64,000 nt of DNA from Roseiarcus sp963783175. Lineage in GTDB: Bacteria > Pseudomonadota > Alphaproteobacteria > Rhizobiales > Beijerinckiaceae. A model generated the notes under the pieces. That model did no database searches, had not been told where the DNA came from, and saw only the letters and a list, made by a program, of their open reading frames with translations. The stretch is from NCBI GenBank assembly GCA_963783175.1, contig CAWANG010000016.1, forward strand, positions 62,001 to 126,000. Direction: 5' to 3'. Made by a program: the position numbers and the translations under genes. Each line of letters opens with the position of its first letter. Position 1 is the stretch's first letter. Below, one piece after another: positions 35,814 to 45,788 of this stretch.

Positions 35814-37194
35814 CTATTCCGCCGCCGTAAGATCGGCGCCGGCGCGCAGATAGCGCTCGGGGTCGACCGGCTCGCCGTCAACGCGAACTTCGTAGTGCAA
35901 ATGCGGCCCGGTCGAGCGGCCGGTCGAGCCGATTCTGCCCAGCACGGCGCCCTGAACAACGTCCTGGCCTTCGTCGACCAGAGCTTTGGACATATGCGCG
36001 TACCGGGTGACGAGGCCGTTGCCGTGATCGATCTCGACCATGATTCCATAGCCGCCCATCGGCCCGGCGTGGGTGACGCGGCCGGCGCCGGTTGCGTGGA
36101 TTTCGTCTCCGTAAGCCTCGATAAGATCGACGCCCGGATGCAGGGCAAGGCGGCCGAGGAAGGGGTCGGCGCGATAGCCGAACGGCGAGCTGACGCTGGC
36201 GTCGCCGGAAAGTGGCATTCGCACCGGCATAAACGGCATCAGCGCCCGGAGGCGCTCGGCCGTCGCCAGGTCGCGCGCCGCGCGCGTGAGCGCCTGGTCG
36301 AACGCGGGCGCGTTCGGATCGACCTCCGCCGGAATGAAGGGGCCGCCGACGCCGCTCTCGCCATGCGGCGGAGTGAGCCTCGCGGGATCGAGGCCGGTCC
36401 GGGCGACGATCGCGGCGTCGCGCGAGGCTGCCCGCGCCGCCGAGAGGTCGATAGCCGCAAGCGCCTTCATCTGGCCGCTGTCCATACGGTCGAGCGAATG
36501 GTCGATGATGGCGATTCGCGCTGCGGGGTCGAGATCGTCCGCGGTTGGGCTAGCCGGCGCTGGCGGCGCCCCTCCGCTGAGCGCGCTCAACGTCTCGCCC
36601 TTCTCATCGACCGGGTGAGGCTTGTCCGCCCGGGGTTCGAACTCTGAGACCGGAGAGAGGCGCGTAGGCGCGCGCCTCGCCGGCGCCCGCGCCGGCCGGC
36701 GTCGGGGGCCCGAACGTCTGGATCGCGCCGAGCGCATCGGTTGGTGACGTAGACGACGCCGCCTCCCGATGCTTGGGCGGAGACGGATTGCGCCCTTCCG
36801 TATCCTCGGCGAGCGCGGTGATGATCGCGCCGCGCCGTTCGAGCCGGGCCTGCCGGGACATGAGTTCGGTGAGCTTGGTCTCAAACGAGCTCTGGTCGAG
36901 CGCCCGCCGGCTCGCGACCGCGTCGAGGCGGGCCCGCGCTTCGGTGAGGCGCTTCTCGTATGCAGTCTCCATTGCCGCCTGGCGCGCGACCATGGCCCCC
37001 ATGAGGTCGTCGTGAAAGGCGAGATAGGCGGTCGCGGCGGCGGTCCAGGCGAATACGAGGACCGCGGCCGCAGCGATCGCCCAGAAGCGCGCCGGCCGCA
37101 ACATGACGGTGCGGATGGCGTCTCCGCGCGATAGCGACAGGAAATAGTGCGTCGTCGGCACCCCGGATTCCGGGTAGCCCTCTCGCAGCGACAT
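35814..37194 (-). pseudogene. M23 family metallopeptidase, broken by one +1 frameshift
   Basis: The gene starts at an ATG at 37194 (MSLREGYPE) with a single N-terminal membrane helix (FWAIAAAAVLVFAWTAAATAYL), a coiled-coil (about 70-135) and a linker. This frame stops at 36604. The peptidase half lies in the other frame from about 36660 to 35814, with the LytM zinc motifs HPGVDLIEAYG (HxxxD) and GPHLHYEV (HxH) intact. One extra base around 36640-36665 explains both halves. Whether this is a real lesion or an assembly error cannot be told. It would cleave peptidoglycan in the periplasm. Confidence 0.8.
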
Positions 37195-37482
37195 GAACCA
37201 GCGCTCCAGCCCGGCGAACAGCGGCGGTCTCGATCCTCGAGCAAAGCTGATTAAGGTTAATGGATCGCAAAGCCCCGGTTTTCTTGGAGAAAGCATCGGC
37301 GCAACGGCGCGGGTGGGCGATTATCGGGGTCTCGGCCAAGAGTGCGGAGGTTCTTCTATTGGCGATCTTTTTGATTGGCACACGTTAGCACTTTGTACTA
37401 TTCGAGCCCGGGCCTATACGGCAAGGTCGCAGCAAAATTGGGAATGAATATGCGCAGGGGCTGGGCTGTTGGCCTGGCGCCC

Positions 37483-37953
37483 TCAGAGCGCCTTCGCCGC
37501 CTCCAGCACCTCCTCGGCGTGGCCCGGGACTTTGACCTTCCGCCAGACCTTGGCGATGCGGCCATCGCGGTCGACGAGAAAGGTCGAGCGCTCGACGCCG
37601 AAATATTTGCGCCCGTACATGCTCTTTTCCTTCCACACGCCATAGGGCGCGATCGCCGACCGCTCTGGGTCGGCGGCGAGCGCGATCTGGAGGTCGTGCT
37701 TCGCCTTGAACTTGTCGTGGCTCGCCGCGCTGTCCGGCGAGATGCCGATCACCACGGTTTCAGCGTCGGCAAATTCGTAGCGCAGACGGTTGAAGGCGAT
37801 TGCTTCGGCGGTGCAGCCTGAGGTGTCGTCTTTGGGGTAGAAGTAGATCACCGCCGGCTTGCCCTTGAGATCCGCCAGATGGGTGCGGCCTCCGCCGCCG
37901 GTCGGCAACTCGAAGTCGGGGGCGGGATCGCCCTCGGCCAGTTCCTTCGCCAT
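37483..37953 (-). CDS. bcp: Thiol peroxidase of the Bcp/PrxQ family
   Basis: 156 residues. Peroxiredoxin fold with GDPAPDFELP, VIYFYPKDDTSGCTAEAIAF containing the peroxidatic Cys47, then VVIGISPDSAASHDKFKAKH and RSTFLVDRDGRI. Cys47 is the only cysteine in the protein. The usual PrxQ resolving Cys five residues later is replaced (CTAEA then Ile), so it must act as a 1-Cys enzyme or use an external thiol. Located between the M23 gene and the AsmA-like gene, as in related genomes. Confidence 0.9.
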   Translation of the reverse strand: MAKELAEGDPAPDFELPTGGGGRTHLADLKGKPAVIYFYPKDDTSGCTAEAIAFNRLRYEFADAETVVIGISPDSAASHDKFKAKHDLQIALAADPERSAIAPYGVWKEKSMYGRKYFGVERSTFLVDRDGRIAKVWRKVKVPGHAEEVLEAAKAL

Positions 37954-38181
37954 ATCGCCCTCGTTTTGTCTTATTATTGGATCAGTCCGGTCGCCGCCGA
38001 GCCCGGCTTCGCCGTCGGGCCAACATTGACCCGCGGCGCTGGACCTTTCAAGCGGCGGACCGGAGCCAGCCGCCGCGAGCGCAACCGGCGCGCAGGCGCA
38101 GCGGCTTCGAATCTCCTAAGGTGTCGGTTATCGCTTTATTCGCCCCACGGAGGATGATCGTTATTGGTCGGTCGATTTAGC

Positions 38182-41100
38182 ATGACGACGCGGGGCCGCG
38201 CCCGGGCCGCCATGCACGGGATGGCGGCGGGCGCCGCGGGTCCGCGCCTTCGCTCGCGCTGGCGCCGGATCAGCGCGGGACGGATCGCGCACATTTGCCT
38301 TCGGACGGTCGAGTTTGCCGCGGCCTTGTTCATCGTCGGCGGGCTGGTGCTGGCCTCGGTGCTGGCACGCGGGCCGATACGGTTGGTCGGCCTGCACGAT
38401 CAGATCGAAGCCTCGCTGAAGGAGCGGGTCGGCGATTCTTACGCGCTCAGCCTTGGCCCGACCTACCTCATGCACGATTCCTGGGGGGTGGGTCTGGGAT
38501 TCAAAGGCTTGACGCTGCGCGATGCTGCGGGTCGAACGGTCCTGTCGGCCCCGAGCGGCAAGGTCGGCCTCGACCCGTTCGCGCTGGCGATCCTCGATGT
38601 GAAGGTCCGCCGGCTCGAGCTCGACGGGCTCGACCTGCGCCTGCGGGTCGCCGCCGACGGCGCCCTGTCGCTTGCGGTCGCGAGCGATTCCGGCGCGACC
38701 CCGATTCCGCTGCCGGGCGCGACGCCCGAGGGAGCGGGCGCGCCCGACCTCGCCGCCTTCGTCCGCTTCGCCGCCGAGGCCATGGCCGGCGCCGCCCAGG
38801 CCCTCGACCGGCTGACCCTCGCCAACGGCCATTTCGAGATCCGCAACGACGCGACGCAACGCTCCGTCGTCTACAAGGATTTCGCCGTCGTGTTCGACCA
38901 TTCGGGTTCAAAGGCGCAGGCCACGATCTCGGCGACCGGTCCCGCCGGACCGTGGGCCATCGCCGCGCAGGCCTCTGACGGAGACGCGCCGGCGCTCTCG
39001 CTCGAGGCGCGCGACCTGAGCCTCGCCGACCTCCAGGCCTTCGACAAGAGGCCTCCGCCGCTAACCGCCGAGGGGCCGATCGCGATCAAGATCGAGGCTG
39101 AGGTCACGCCGCAATCGACGATGCGAACCTTCACCGGCCGCTTCAGCATCGGCGCGGGGCACGTTCGCATCAACAATCCTGACGCCGTGCCGTTCTTCAT
39201 CGACGAGGCGAGCGGCGGCCTCGCCTGGGATGCGGACGCGCGCCGGTTTCGCATCGACAAGCTCGAGGTTCTCTCCGGGCTGACGCATGTGCGGGCGCAA
39301 GGGTGGATCGCGCCGCCTGCGGACGCCGACAAGATCTGGACCGCACATCTCGAGGCGCGCGACGCGCAATTCAGCCCCGAGCATACGGGCGCCAATCCGG
39401 TCGAACTTGAGTCCATCGTCGCCGACATGCGCTATCTGGCGCCGTCGTCGCGGTTCATCGTCGACGCCCTCACCGCCCGCGGACCGACGGTCGACCTTGC
39501 GCTCAAGGCGGAGTCCGCGCCGGATGGCGACGGATCGTCGCTTAAGCTCGATCTTGACGCCGGCCCCAGCGCCACGCTCGACCTCATCCGGCTGTGGCCC
39601 CAATTCATTAATCCGGACGTGCGCGAATGGTGCGCGCACAACCTGCATGGCGGGCGGCTGCAGGGAACGATGAGGGCCAACTGGACCGCCGCCGACCTCG
39701 ACGCGATGGCCCACAAACGCGGCTTGCCGCGCGACAGCCTCCACGGCGAGTTCACGACCCGCGACGTCGGCGTCGACCTTTTACCCGGGTTGCCGATAAT
39801 GATGACCGACGAGGGCGCCGGATCGTTCACCGGCCATGAATTCTCGCTCTCCGGCAACCGCGCTTACATGACCTTGTCGCCGACCCGGCGGGTGCAGGCG
39901 AGCGACCTCGCCTTCAGCATCGCCGACATCACGCCGCGCCCCATCGTCGACGCTTCTTCGCACGCGCACATGACCGGAACCGCCGACTCGCTCGCCGATC
40001 TGCTGATGCGCGAGCCGTTGCGCCGCCAGGCGGGCCTCACGATCGATCCGGCGACCGTCAAGGGCCAGGCGGAAGGCGACCTCGCTCTTGACCTCAAGCT
40101 CGGGAAGGCGGCCCGGCCCGACGACACCCTCTTCCACGCCACGGGGACGCTCAAAGAGCTTCAGATTGACAAGTTCCTCGCCGATGAAAAGCTCGAATCC
40201 GCGACGGCTGCCTTCCAGGGCGATCGCGAAACATTGAAGATCGTTGGCGACGGCACGGTCCTCGGCGCTGCGACCCATGTCGAGGTCAACCGCGGGGCAG
40301 GGGACGAGGGTTCGGCGACCGTTACCTTCGCGCTGGACGCGGCCGCGCGCGCCAGGCGCAACCTCAATTTCGGCTCCTGGCTGACGGGAACGCTTCCGGT
40401 CAAACTCAAGGCGCCGCTCACGCGCACGAGCGCCGAGGTCGAAATCGACCTCACGCCGGCGGGTATCGACAATCCGGTGCCGGGGGTCTCGAAACCGGCG
40501 GGAAAGCCCGGCAAAGCGACGTTCGTGGTCAAGCCCGCGCCTGAGGGCTCTTCTCTTAGCAACGTCGCGATCGATTTGGGCGTACCGATGATGCGCGGCT
40601 CGGCTCAGGCAGGCGCGGACGGCGCGATAGAGAGCGCCACGATCACTCAAGCGCGCATCGCGCCGGGCGACGATTTCAGGGCCGACGTCGTCAACAGCCA
40701 ATCGTTGCTCAAGATTTCGGTGCGCGGGACGACGCTCGACGGTCGCGTCTTCGTCAAATCGCTGTTCGACGGGACCCCGTCCGGGCAGCCGCCGGCCAAG
40801 GACCTCGACCTCGACATCAACGTCACCAACGTCATCGGCGCCAACAAGCAGGTGATCAACGGCATGGAGCTGACGGCCTTCCGCCGCGGCGGGGAGATGC
40901 GGCTCGGAAGCTTGCGCGGACGGATCGGCCGCGGCGCGGTGACCGCAACCGGAAACGGCGGCGAAATGCGGCTCACGACGACCGACGCAGGCGCGCTGGT
41001 CCGTTTCGCCGATCTCTATTCGCGCCTCGAAGGCGGCGATCTCGATCTGGTGTTGCGGTCCAGAGGAGATATCAGCGCCGGCAATGCGGTGCTCACCGAT

Positions 41101-41613
41101 TTCGTGCTGCGCGACGAGCCGGCGTTCCGCCAACTGGTCAGCGCCGGGCGGCCGCGCGCGTCGGAGGACGCCGCCGCGGCCGTCGATCCATCGCTCGTGC
41201 GCTTCCAGAGGATGACGGCTTCGTTCGAGCGCTCGCCCGGAAGGCTCAAGATCCAGGACGCCGTGATCTATAATCCCACCATGGGGCTGACCACGCAGGG
41301 GCTGATCGACTTCGAGCACAACCAGATCGACGTCAGCGGGTCGTTCGTGCCCGCCTATCAGGTCAACACGATGCTGACGAAGATACCGCTCGTGGGCGTG
41401 CTTCTCAGCGGCGGCCAGAACGACGGCGTTTTCGGCGTCAGTTATCGCGTGCACGGACCGATGAGCGGGCCGACGCTGACCGTCAATCCGCTCTCGGCGA
41501 TCGCGCCCGGAATCTTGCGCCGGATTCTGGGCGCAATCGACGGCACGGTGAGCCGCGGCGGCGCGCCCGAACCGGCGCAAGCGGAGGACGCGCCGCTGCG
41601 GTCGGCGCGGTAG
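38182..41613 (+). CDS. Large AsmA-like (DUF3971/YhdP-type) envelope protein
   Basis: 1143 residues from the ATG at 38182; a TTG at 38164 would add six residues. A basic N-terminus precedes one membrane helix (FAAALFIVGGLVLASVLARGP), and the rest is a long beta-rich periplasmic part. DUF3971-like segments such as LWPQFINPDVREWCAHNLHGG and PSGKVGLDPFAL and the C-terminal VPAYQVNTMLTKIPLVGVLLSGGQNDGVFG place it with AsmA/YhdP/TamB proteins, thought to form hydrophobic grooves that carry phospholipids to the outer membrane. Convergent with tyrS, 1 nt apart. Confidence 0.85.
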   Translation: MTTRGRARAAMHGMAAGAAGPRLRSRWRRISAGRIAHICLRTVEFAAALFIVGGLVLASVLARGPIRLVGLHDQIEASLKERVGDSYALSLGPTYLMHDSWGVGLGFKGLTLRDAAGRTVLSAPSGKVGLDPFALAILDVKVRRLELDGLDLRLRVAADGALSLAVASDSGATPIPLPGATPEGAGAPDLAAFVRFAAEAMAGAAQALDRLTLANGHFEIRNDATQRSVVYKDFAVVFDHSGSKAQATISATGPAGPWAIAAQASDGDAPALSLEARDLSLADLQAFDKRPPPLTAEGPIAIKIEAEVTPQSTMRTFTGRFSIGAGHVRINNPDAVPFFIDEASGGLAWDADARRFRIDKLEVLSGLTHVRAQGWIAPPADADKIWTAHLEARDAQFSPEHTGANPVELESIVADMRYLAPSSRFIVDALTARGPTVDLALKAESAPDGDGSSLKLDLDAGPSATLDLIRLWPQFINPDVREWCAHNLHGGRLQGTMRANWTAADLDAMAHKRGLPRDSLHGEFTTRDVGVDLLPGLPIMMTDEGAGSFTGHEFSLSGNRAYMTLSPTRRVQASDLAFSIADITPRPIVDASSHAHMTGTADSLADLLMREPLRRQAGLTIDPATVKGQAEGDLALDLKLGKAARPDDTLFHATGTLKELQIDKFLADEKLESATAAFQGDRETLKIVGDGTVLGAATHVEVNRGAGDEGSATVTFALDAAARARRNLNFGSWLTGTLPVKLKAPLTRTSAEVEIDLTPAGIDNPVPGVSKPAGKPGKATFVVKPAPEGSSLSNVAIDLGVPMMRGSAQAGADGAIESATITQARIAPGDDFRADVVNSQSLLKISVRGTTLDGRVFVKSLFDGTPSGQPPAKDLDLDINVTNVIGANKQVINGMELTAFRRGGEMRLGSLRGRIGRGAVTATGNGGEMRLTTTDAGALVRFADLYSRLEGGDLDLVLRSRGDISAGNAVLTDFVLRDEPAFRQLVSAGRPRASEDAAAAVDPSLVRFQRMTASFERSPGRLKIQDAVIYNPTMGLTTQGLIDFEHNQIDVSGSFVPAYQVNTMLTKIPLVGVLLSGGQNDGVFGVSYRVHGPMSGPTLTVNPLSAIAPGILRRILGAIDGTVSRGGAPEPAQAEDAPLRSAR

Positions 41614-41614
41614 C

Positions 41615-42877
41615 TCACACCGCCCGCAAGAGCACGTGCTTCTTGCGGCCGAGCGACAGCTTGACCACGCCGCCGGTCTTCAGCGCCTCGCGGGTGATGA
41701 GCGCCTTCTCGTCGCCGAGCGCAGCGTCATTGACCCTCAAGCCCCCGCCGCGGATCTGGCGGCGCGCCTCGCCAGTCGAGGCGACCAGGCCCGCGCGCAC
41801 GAAGGCGGTCAGCGCCCCTAGGCCCTCGTCGAATTCCGACCCTGGCACATCGACGGTCGGCAGGCTTTCGGCGAGCTCGCCTTCCTCGAACGTCTTGCGC
41901 GCCGTGGCGGCTGCAGCCTCGGCCGCAGCGGGCCCGTGCAGAAGCGCGGTCGCCTCATTCGCCAGCGCCTTCTTCGCCTCGTTGATCTCGGCCCCGGGCA
42001 GGCTTTCAAGCCGGCGGATTTCGCCTAGGGGCAGGAGGGTGAACAGCCTCAGGAACCGGCCGACGTCGGCATCGTCGGCGTTGCGCCAGAACTGCCAGTA
42101 GTCGTAAGGCGCGAGCATCGCCTCGTCGAGCCAGATCGCCCCGGCGGCGGTCTTGCCCATTTTGGCGCCCGAAGCCATGGTGATGAGCGGCGAGGTCAGC
42201 GCGTAGAACTGCTCGAGCCCCATGCGCCGGCCGAGATCGATGCCGGTGACGATGTTGCCCCACTGGTCGGAGCCGCCCATCTGCAGCGTCACGCCGTAGC
42301 GTTTGTAGAGCTCGGCGAAGTCGTAAGCCTGAAGGCACATGTAGTTGAATTCGAGGAACGTGAGCTCCTGCTCGCGGCTCAGCCTCAGCTTGACCGAATC
42401 CATCGCCAGCATCCGGTTGACCGAGAAATGCCGCCCGACGTCGCGCAGGAAATCGATGTAGTTGAGCCTGGCGAGCCAATCGGCGTTGTCGGGCATGATG
42501 GCGTCGTGCTTGCCGTCGCCGAAGCGGATGAAATGCGCGAACGCCTTGCGGATGCCCGCCTTGTTGGCTTCGATATTCTCGACGGTCAAGAGCTTGCGGC
42601 TCTCGTCCTTGCCCGAGGGGTCGCCGACCATGGTCGTGCCGCCCCCCATCAGCGCAACCGGCCTGCCTCCGGTCTCTTGGAGCCAGTGCAGCATCATGAT
42701 CCCGACCAGGTTGCCGACATGCAGCGAGGGCGCGGTGCAGTCGAAACCGATGTAGCCGGCGAGCGTTCCCGAACGCGCCTTCTCGTCGAGGCCCTGAAGA
42801 TCGGAGCATTGATGCACGAATCCGCGCTCCTGCATCGTGCGCAGGAAGTCGGATCGGGGGTGGAACGCGTCGGTCAA
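41615..42877 (-). CDS. tyrS: Tyrosyl-tRNA synthetase
   Basis: 420 residues. Class I catalytic domain with the HIGH-type motif LHVGNLVG, YIGFDCTAPSL, MGGSDQWGNIVTGIDLGR and the KMSKS-type motif GAKMGKTAAGAIWLD. An S4 RNA-binding domain ends the protein (GLRVNDAALGDEKALI). The start is a TTG at 42877 (MTDAFHPRSD), with AAGGA six bases upstream and no nearby ATG. Essential housekeeping gene, intact. Confidence 0.95.
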   Translation of the reverse strand: MTDAFHPRSDFLRTMQERGFVHQCSDLQGLDEKARSGTLAGYIGFDCTAPSLHVGNLVGIMMLHWLQETGGRPVALMGGGTTMVGDPSGKDESRKLLTVENIEANKAGIRKAFAHFIRFGDGKHDAIMPDNADWLARLNYIDFLRDVGRHFSVNRMLAMDSVKLRLSREQELTFLEFNYMCLQAYDFAELYKRYGVTLQMGGSDQWGNIVTGIDLGRRMGLEQFYALTSPLITMASGAKMGKTAAGAIWLDEAMLAPYDYWQFWRNADDADVGRFLRLFTLLPLGEIRRLESLPGAEINEAKKALANEATALLHGPAAAEAAAATARKTFEEGELAESLPTVDVPGSEFDEGLGALTAFVRAGLVASTGEARRQIRGGGLRVNDAALGDEKALITREALKTGGVVKLSLGRKKHVLLRAV

Positions 42878-42997
42878 GCTTAGTCCTTTGGGCGCCTTAA
42901 CGCGCGGGACCTTTAGGCGGGCGGGGAGGCAAGCGCAACCGGGTTCGCCGACGCCGGTCCTTGATCGCCGGGGGCGTAAGAGGCTGCGAACCGCGGC

Positions 42998-44581
42998 CTA
43001 CTTGCCCGGCTCATAGCGGTAGGCGCCGATGTCGACTGGATTTCCGCGCGCCGCTCCGGTGATGTCGACCGCCGGCGCGCCATCGGGGCTCCCAATGCCG
43101 ATCGCCCGCGCTCCCGCTTTCAGCCTGAGGTCGAAGACGGACTTGGCCGGATCGAATTTGACGAACTCACCTTCATTGCCCCGCCCGTCGATGATGTTGT
43201 GATCGCCATATACGCCCGGTTTGAAGATGCCCCATTGCGGCTTTCCGTTCACAAAGGGCAGAATGCCGCATTTCCCCTCGATCCCTGAGCAGATGTTATG
43301 ATCCATCACCATGCTGGAGTCAGTTTCATAGATGCTGAGGCCGTTCGACAAGTTGTTCCGAATGACCACATCGTTCGACGGCGACCCCTGATGGGTCTTG
43401 TCCCCAACGGCGATCTGCGGATAACATCTCGCGGACATCGGATCGTCGGAAACAACGGTATTGTTGATGATCCGGCCGCCATGCACGCTCGCAAAGCCGA
43501 TGCCCCAGCAGCCCTTTGTGACGACGACGTTGTTCGATACCGTGAGGTTCGTCCAATCGCCATCGAAGGCGTCGATCGCCTGAAGATAGGTCGCGAATGG
43601 CAGATTCGGATCGGTCTGCCGGATGACCCGGTTGCTGTCGATCAATATGTTGGTGAACGTACCAGGATATCCCTGCATGCCGTCCACGTGGGCGCCGATA
43701 TTCCAATCCATCGGATCGTGGATATAGTTCCGAATCATCGAGATATTGCTTGCTCCGTAATCTATTCCGTCATCGCCAAAATGGTCTATCTCATTGCCGG
43801 AAACCAGCATATTATTGGCGAATACTTCCATTCCAAAATGATTAGCCGCAATGTGCGAGTCAACGACCGACACGCAGGTTGTATTGGAGCCTTTTGCTGA
43901 AACTCCTACTCGGGTGTTGGCGGCCCATTGGGCTTGGGTCCAAGTTGCGTAAACCGAAGGGTCCGCAGAAGATACATTTAGATTATGCAATATAATATTG
44001 GATGTCGGAAGTTTCGCGCCGCCGTCACTCAGACTGACCAGCGGTATTCGGCCAGAGCCGAGAGATTGAATCTTGAGCCCGGAAAATACAAACCCCGACG
44101 AGGCGGCGATATAGAGCGAGGCCAACACCGGAGCTTGACCCGCCGCCGGCGCAATCGTCACGAAGCCCGGCGAGTTGTTCGCGCCGCCGTACTGCGTGCC
44201 GATCCCGATATCGCCGTAGTTTCCGCTCATGAGCAGGATCTCATCGCCGGGCTGGATCGGGCCGGCGTTCGGCCCGGGCTCAATCCGGCCGGTGGTCGCA
44301 TTGCGCGCGTAGGGCGCGGTCGTAAGCAGCGGATAATTGTACCCGCTCAAGGGAGAAAACACTGCCTGAAGCGAATTCCACGGGGACGCCTGTGTGCCGG
44401 CGCCGCCCGCCGCCGCGGTCTTGCCGTTGACCGGATCGATGTACCAGGTGTGCCTGAATGTCGTTGGCGGGACGGCGCAGCCTGGGTAAACCTGCAGCGC
44501 GTCGGCCTCGCTGCCGCCAAAAGCGGCGGCAAGACAGAATGCGCCGGCGTAGATCAGCAGGCGCGGCTTGCCCGAAAACAT
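42998..44581 (-). CDS. Secreted right-handed beta-helix protein
   Basis: 527 residues from the ATG at 44581, chosen for GGAGG seven bases upstream; two further ATGs lie upstream in frame. A signal peptide (LLIYAGAFCLAAAFGGSEADA) is followed by a parallel beta-helix with repeated short strands and Asn turns (NIILHNLNVSS, MLVSGNEIDHFGDDGIDYGA, NISMIRNYIHDP, NLTVSNNVVVTKG, GRIINNTVVS). The architecture is shared by polysaccharide lyases and surface glycan-binding proteins. Several Cys could form disulfides. No catalytic site could be assigned. Stands alone between tyrS and thiL. Confidence 0.78.
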   Translation of the reverse strand: MFSGKPRLLIYAGAFCLAAAFGGSEADALQVYPGCAVPPTTFRHTWYIDPVNGKTAAAGGAGTQASPWNSLQAVFSPLSGYNYPLLTTAPYARNATTGRIEPGPNAGPIQPGDEILLMSGNYGDIGIGTQYGGANNSPGFVTIAPAAGQAPVLASLYIAASSGFVFSGLKIQSLGSGRIPLVSLSDGGAKLPTSNIILHNLNVSSADPSVYATWTQAQWAANTRVGVSAKGSNTTCVSVVDSHIAANHFGMEVFANNMLVSGNEIDHFGDDGIDYGASNISMIRNYIHDPMDWNIGAHVDGMQGYPGTFTNILIDSNRVIRQTDPNLPFATYLQAIDAFDGDWTNLTVSNNVVVTKGCWGIGFASVHGGRIINNTVVSDDPMSARCYPQIAVGDKTHQGSPSNDVVIRNNLSNGLSIYETDSSMVMDHNICSGIEGKCGILPFVNGKPQWGIFKPGVYGDHNIIDGRGNEGEFVKFDPAKSVFDLRLKAGARAIGIGSPDGAPAVDITGAARGNPVDIGAYRYEPGK

Positions 44582-44796
44582 GGCGGGCCCTCCAGCAGGT
44601 CGCATCGCAGGGTAAACTCCAAGCATGGTCGGCGCCGCTTCTAGCGGATAATCGCGCGCCGAGCCAAAGGCGGCGGGAAGCGGTCTTGATCCTGTCCGAT
44701 TTGGCCAACGAACCTCCAGGGGACTTCGCCGTTCGAATGCGCTAACAGACCTGCCTTCGCGCCCTTCGGTCTGGCGCGGCCCGCAGGACCCCCTTC

Positions 44797-45777
44797 ATGT
44801 CCCCCCGCCTCGGCGAAGACGACCTCATCGCCCGCTATTTCGCCCCGCTGGCGGGGCCGGCGGGCTTGGGCCTGCGCGATGACGCAGCGCTCATGCGCCC
44901 GCCGCCCGGCGAGAATCTCGTGCTCACCGCCGATGCGCTGGTCGCGGGCGTCCATTTCTTTGCCGACGATCCGCCGGGCGGAATCGCCCGCAAGGCGCTG
45001 CGCGTCAACCTCTCCGATCTCGCCGCCAAGGGCGCGCGGCCGCTCGGATTTCTCATGACGCTGGCGCTGCCCGGCGACTGGCGCGAGGCCTGGCTCGAAG
45101 CCTTCGCCGAAGGTCTCGGCGCCGACGCTTCCGCCTTTGATTGCCCGCTGATCGGTGGTGACACGGTGGCGACGCCGGGGCCGCTCATGCTGAGCGTGAC
45201 CGCGATCGGCTCGGTCCCCGAAGGGCGGATGGCCCGCCGCACGGGCGTGAAGCCCGGCGATCGCCTTTACGTCACTGGCACGATCGGCGACGCGGCGATT
45301 GGGCTGAGGGTCCGGCAGGGGCGCGGGCCCGACATTCCGCAAGCCGACAAAGCGTTCCTCATCGAGCGGTATCTGACGCCCGAGCCGCGCCTTGAGCTGA
45401 TCGGCGCGATGACTGCCCATGCGAGCGGCGGCATGGACGTCTCGGACGGCTTCGTCGGCGATCTGACAAAGATGCTCGACGCATCTGGGGTCAGCGCCTG
45501 CGTGCCGATCTTTCGGCTGCCGCTGTCGCAGGCCGCGCGCGCGGCGATCGCCGCCGATCCCGCCCTGTTCGAAGTTGCGGCGACCGGCGGCGACGACTAT
45601 GAGCTGCTCGCCTCCGCCACGCCCAAATCCGCGCCCGCCTTCGAGGCGGCGGCCGCGGCCGCGGGCGTGCCGCTCACGTTGATCGGCGAAGCGGTCGAGG
45701 GACGGCGGCCGCCGAGCTTCGTCGGACGGGACGGCGATCCGGTTGTGTTCGCCCGCGGCTCCTATAGCCATTTCTGA
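44797..45777 (+). CDS. thiL: Thiamine-monophosphate kinase
   Basis: 326 residues. It makes thiamine diphosphate from TMP. The PurM-like fold shows GEDDLIARYFAPL, LGLRDDAALM, LTADALVAGVHFF, NLSDLAAKGARPLGFL, IGGDTVATPGPLMLSVTAIG, SGGMDVSDGFVGDLTKM and ATGGDDYELL, all conserved ThiL elements including the metal-binding Asp residues. First of a plus-strand run thiL-IMPase-epimerase-folD. Confidence 0.93.
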   Translation: MSPRLGEDDLIARYFAPLAGPAGLGLRDDAALMRPPPGENLVLTADALVAGVHFFADDPPGGIARKALRVNLSDLAAKGARPLGFLMTLALPGDWREAWLEAFAEGLGADASAFDCPLIGGDTVATPGPLMLSVTAIGSVPEGRMARRTGVKPGDRLYVTGTIGDAAIGLRVRQGRGPDIPQADKAFLIERYLTPEPRLELIGAMTAHASGGMDVSDGFVGDLTKMLDASGVSACVPIFRLPLSQAARAAIAADPALFEVAATGGDDYELLASATPKSAPAFEAAAAAAGVPLTLIGEAVEGRRPPSFVGRDGDPVVFARGSYSHF

Positions 45778-45788
45778 AAGTCATCCGG

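Noticed and set aside
35814..37244. A continuous 476-residue M23 protein in one frame
   Set aside because: The first 180 codons of that frame are Arg/Ser-rich shadow sequence; the membrane helix and coiled-coil are in the other frame, so a frameshift is the better explanation.
39781..41580. 599-codon minus-strand frame inside the AsmA-like gene
   Set aside because: No start site with a ribosome binding site and no recognisable domain; the plus-strand protein continues without interruption.
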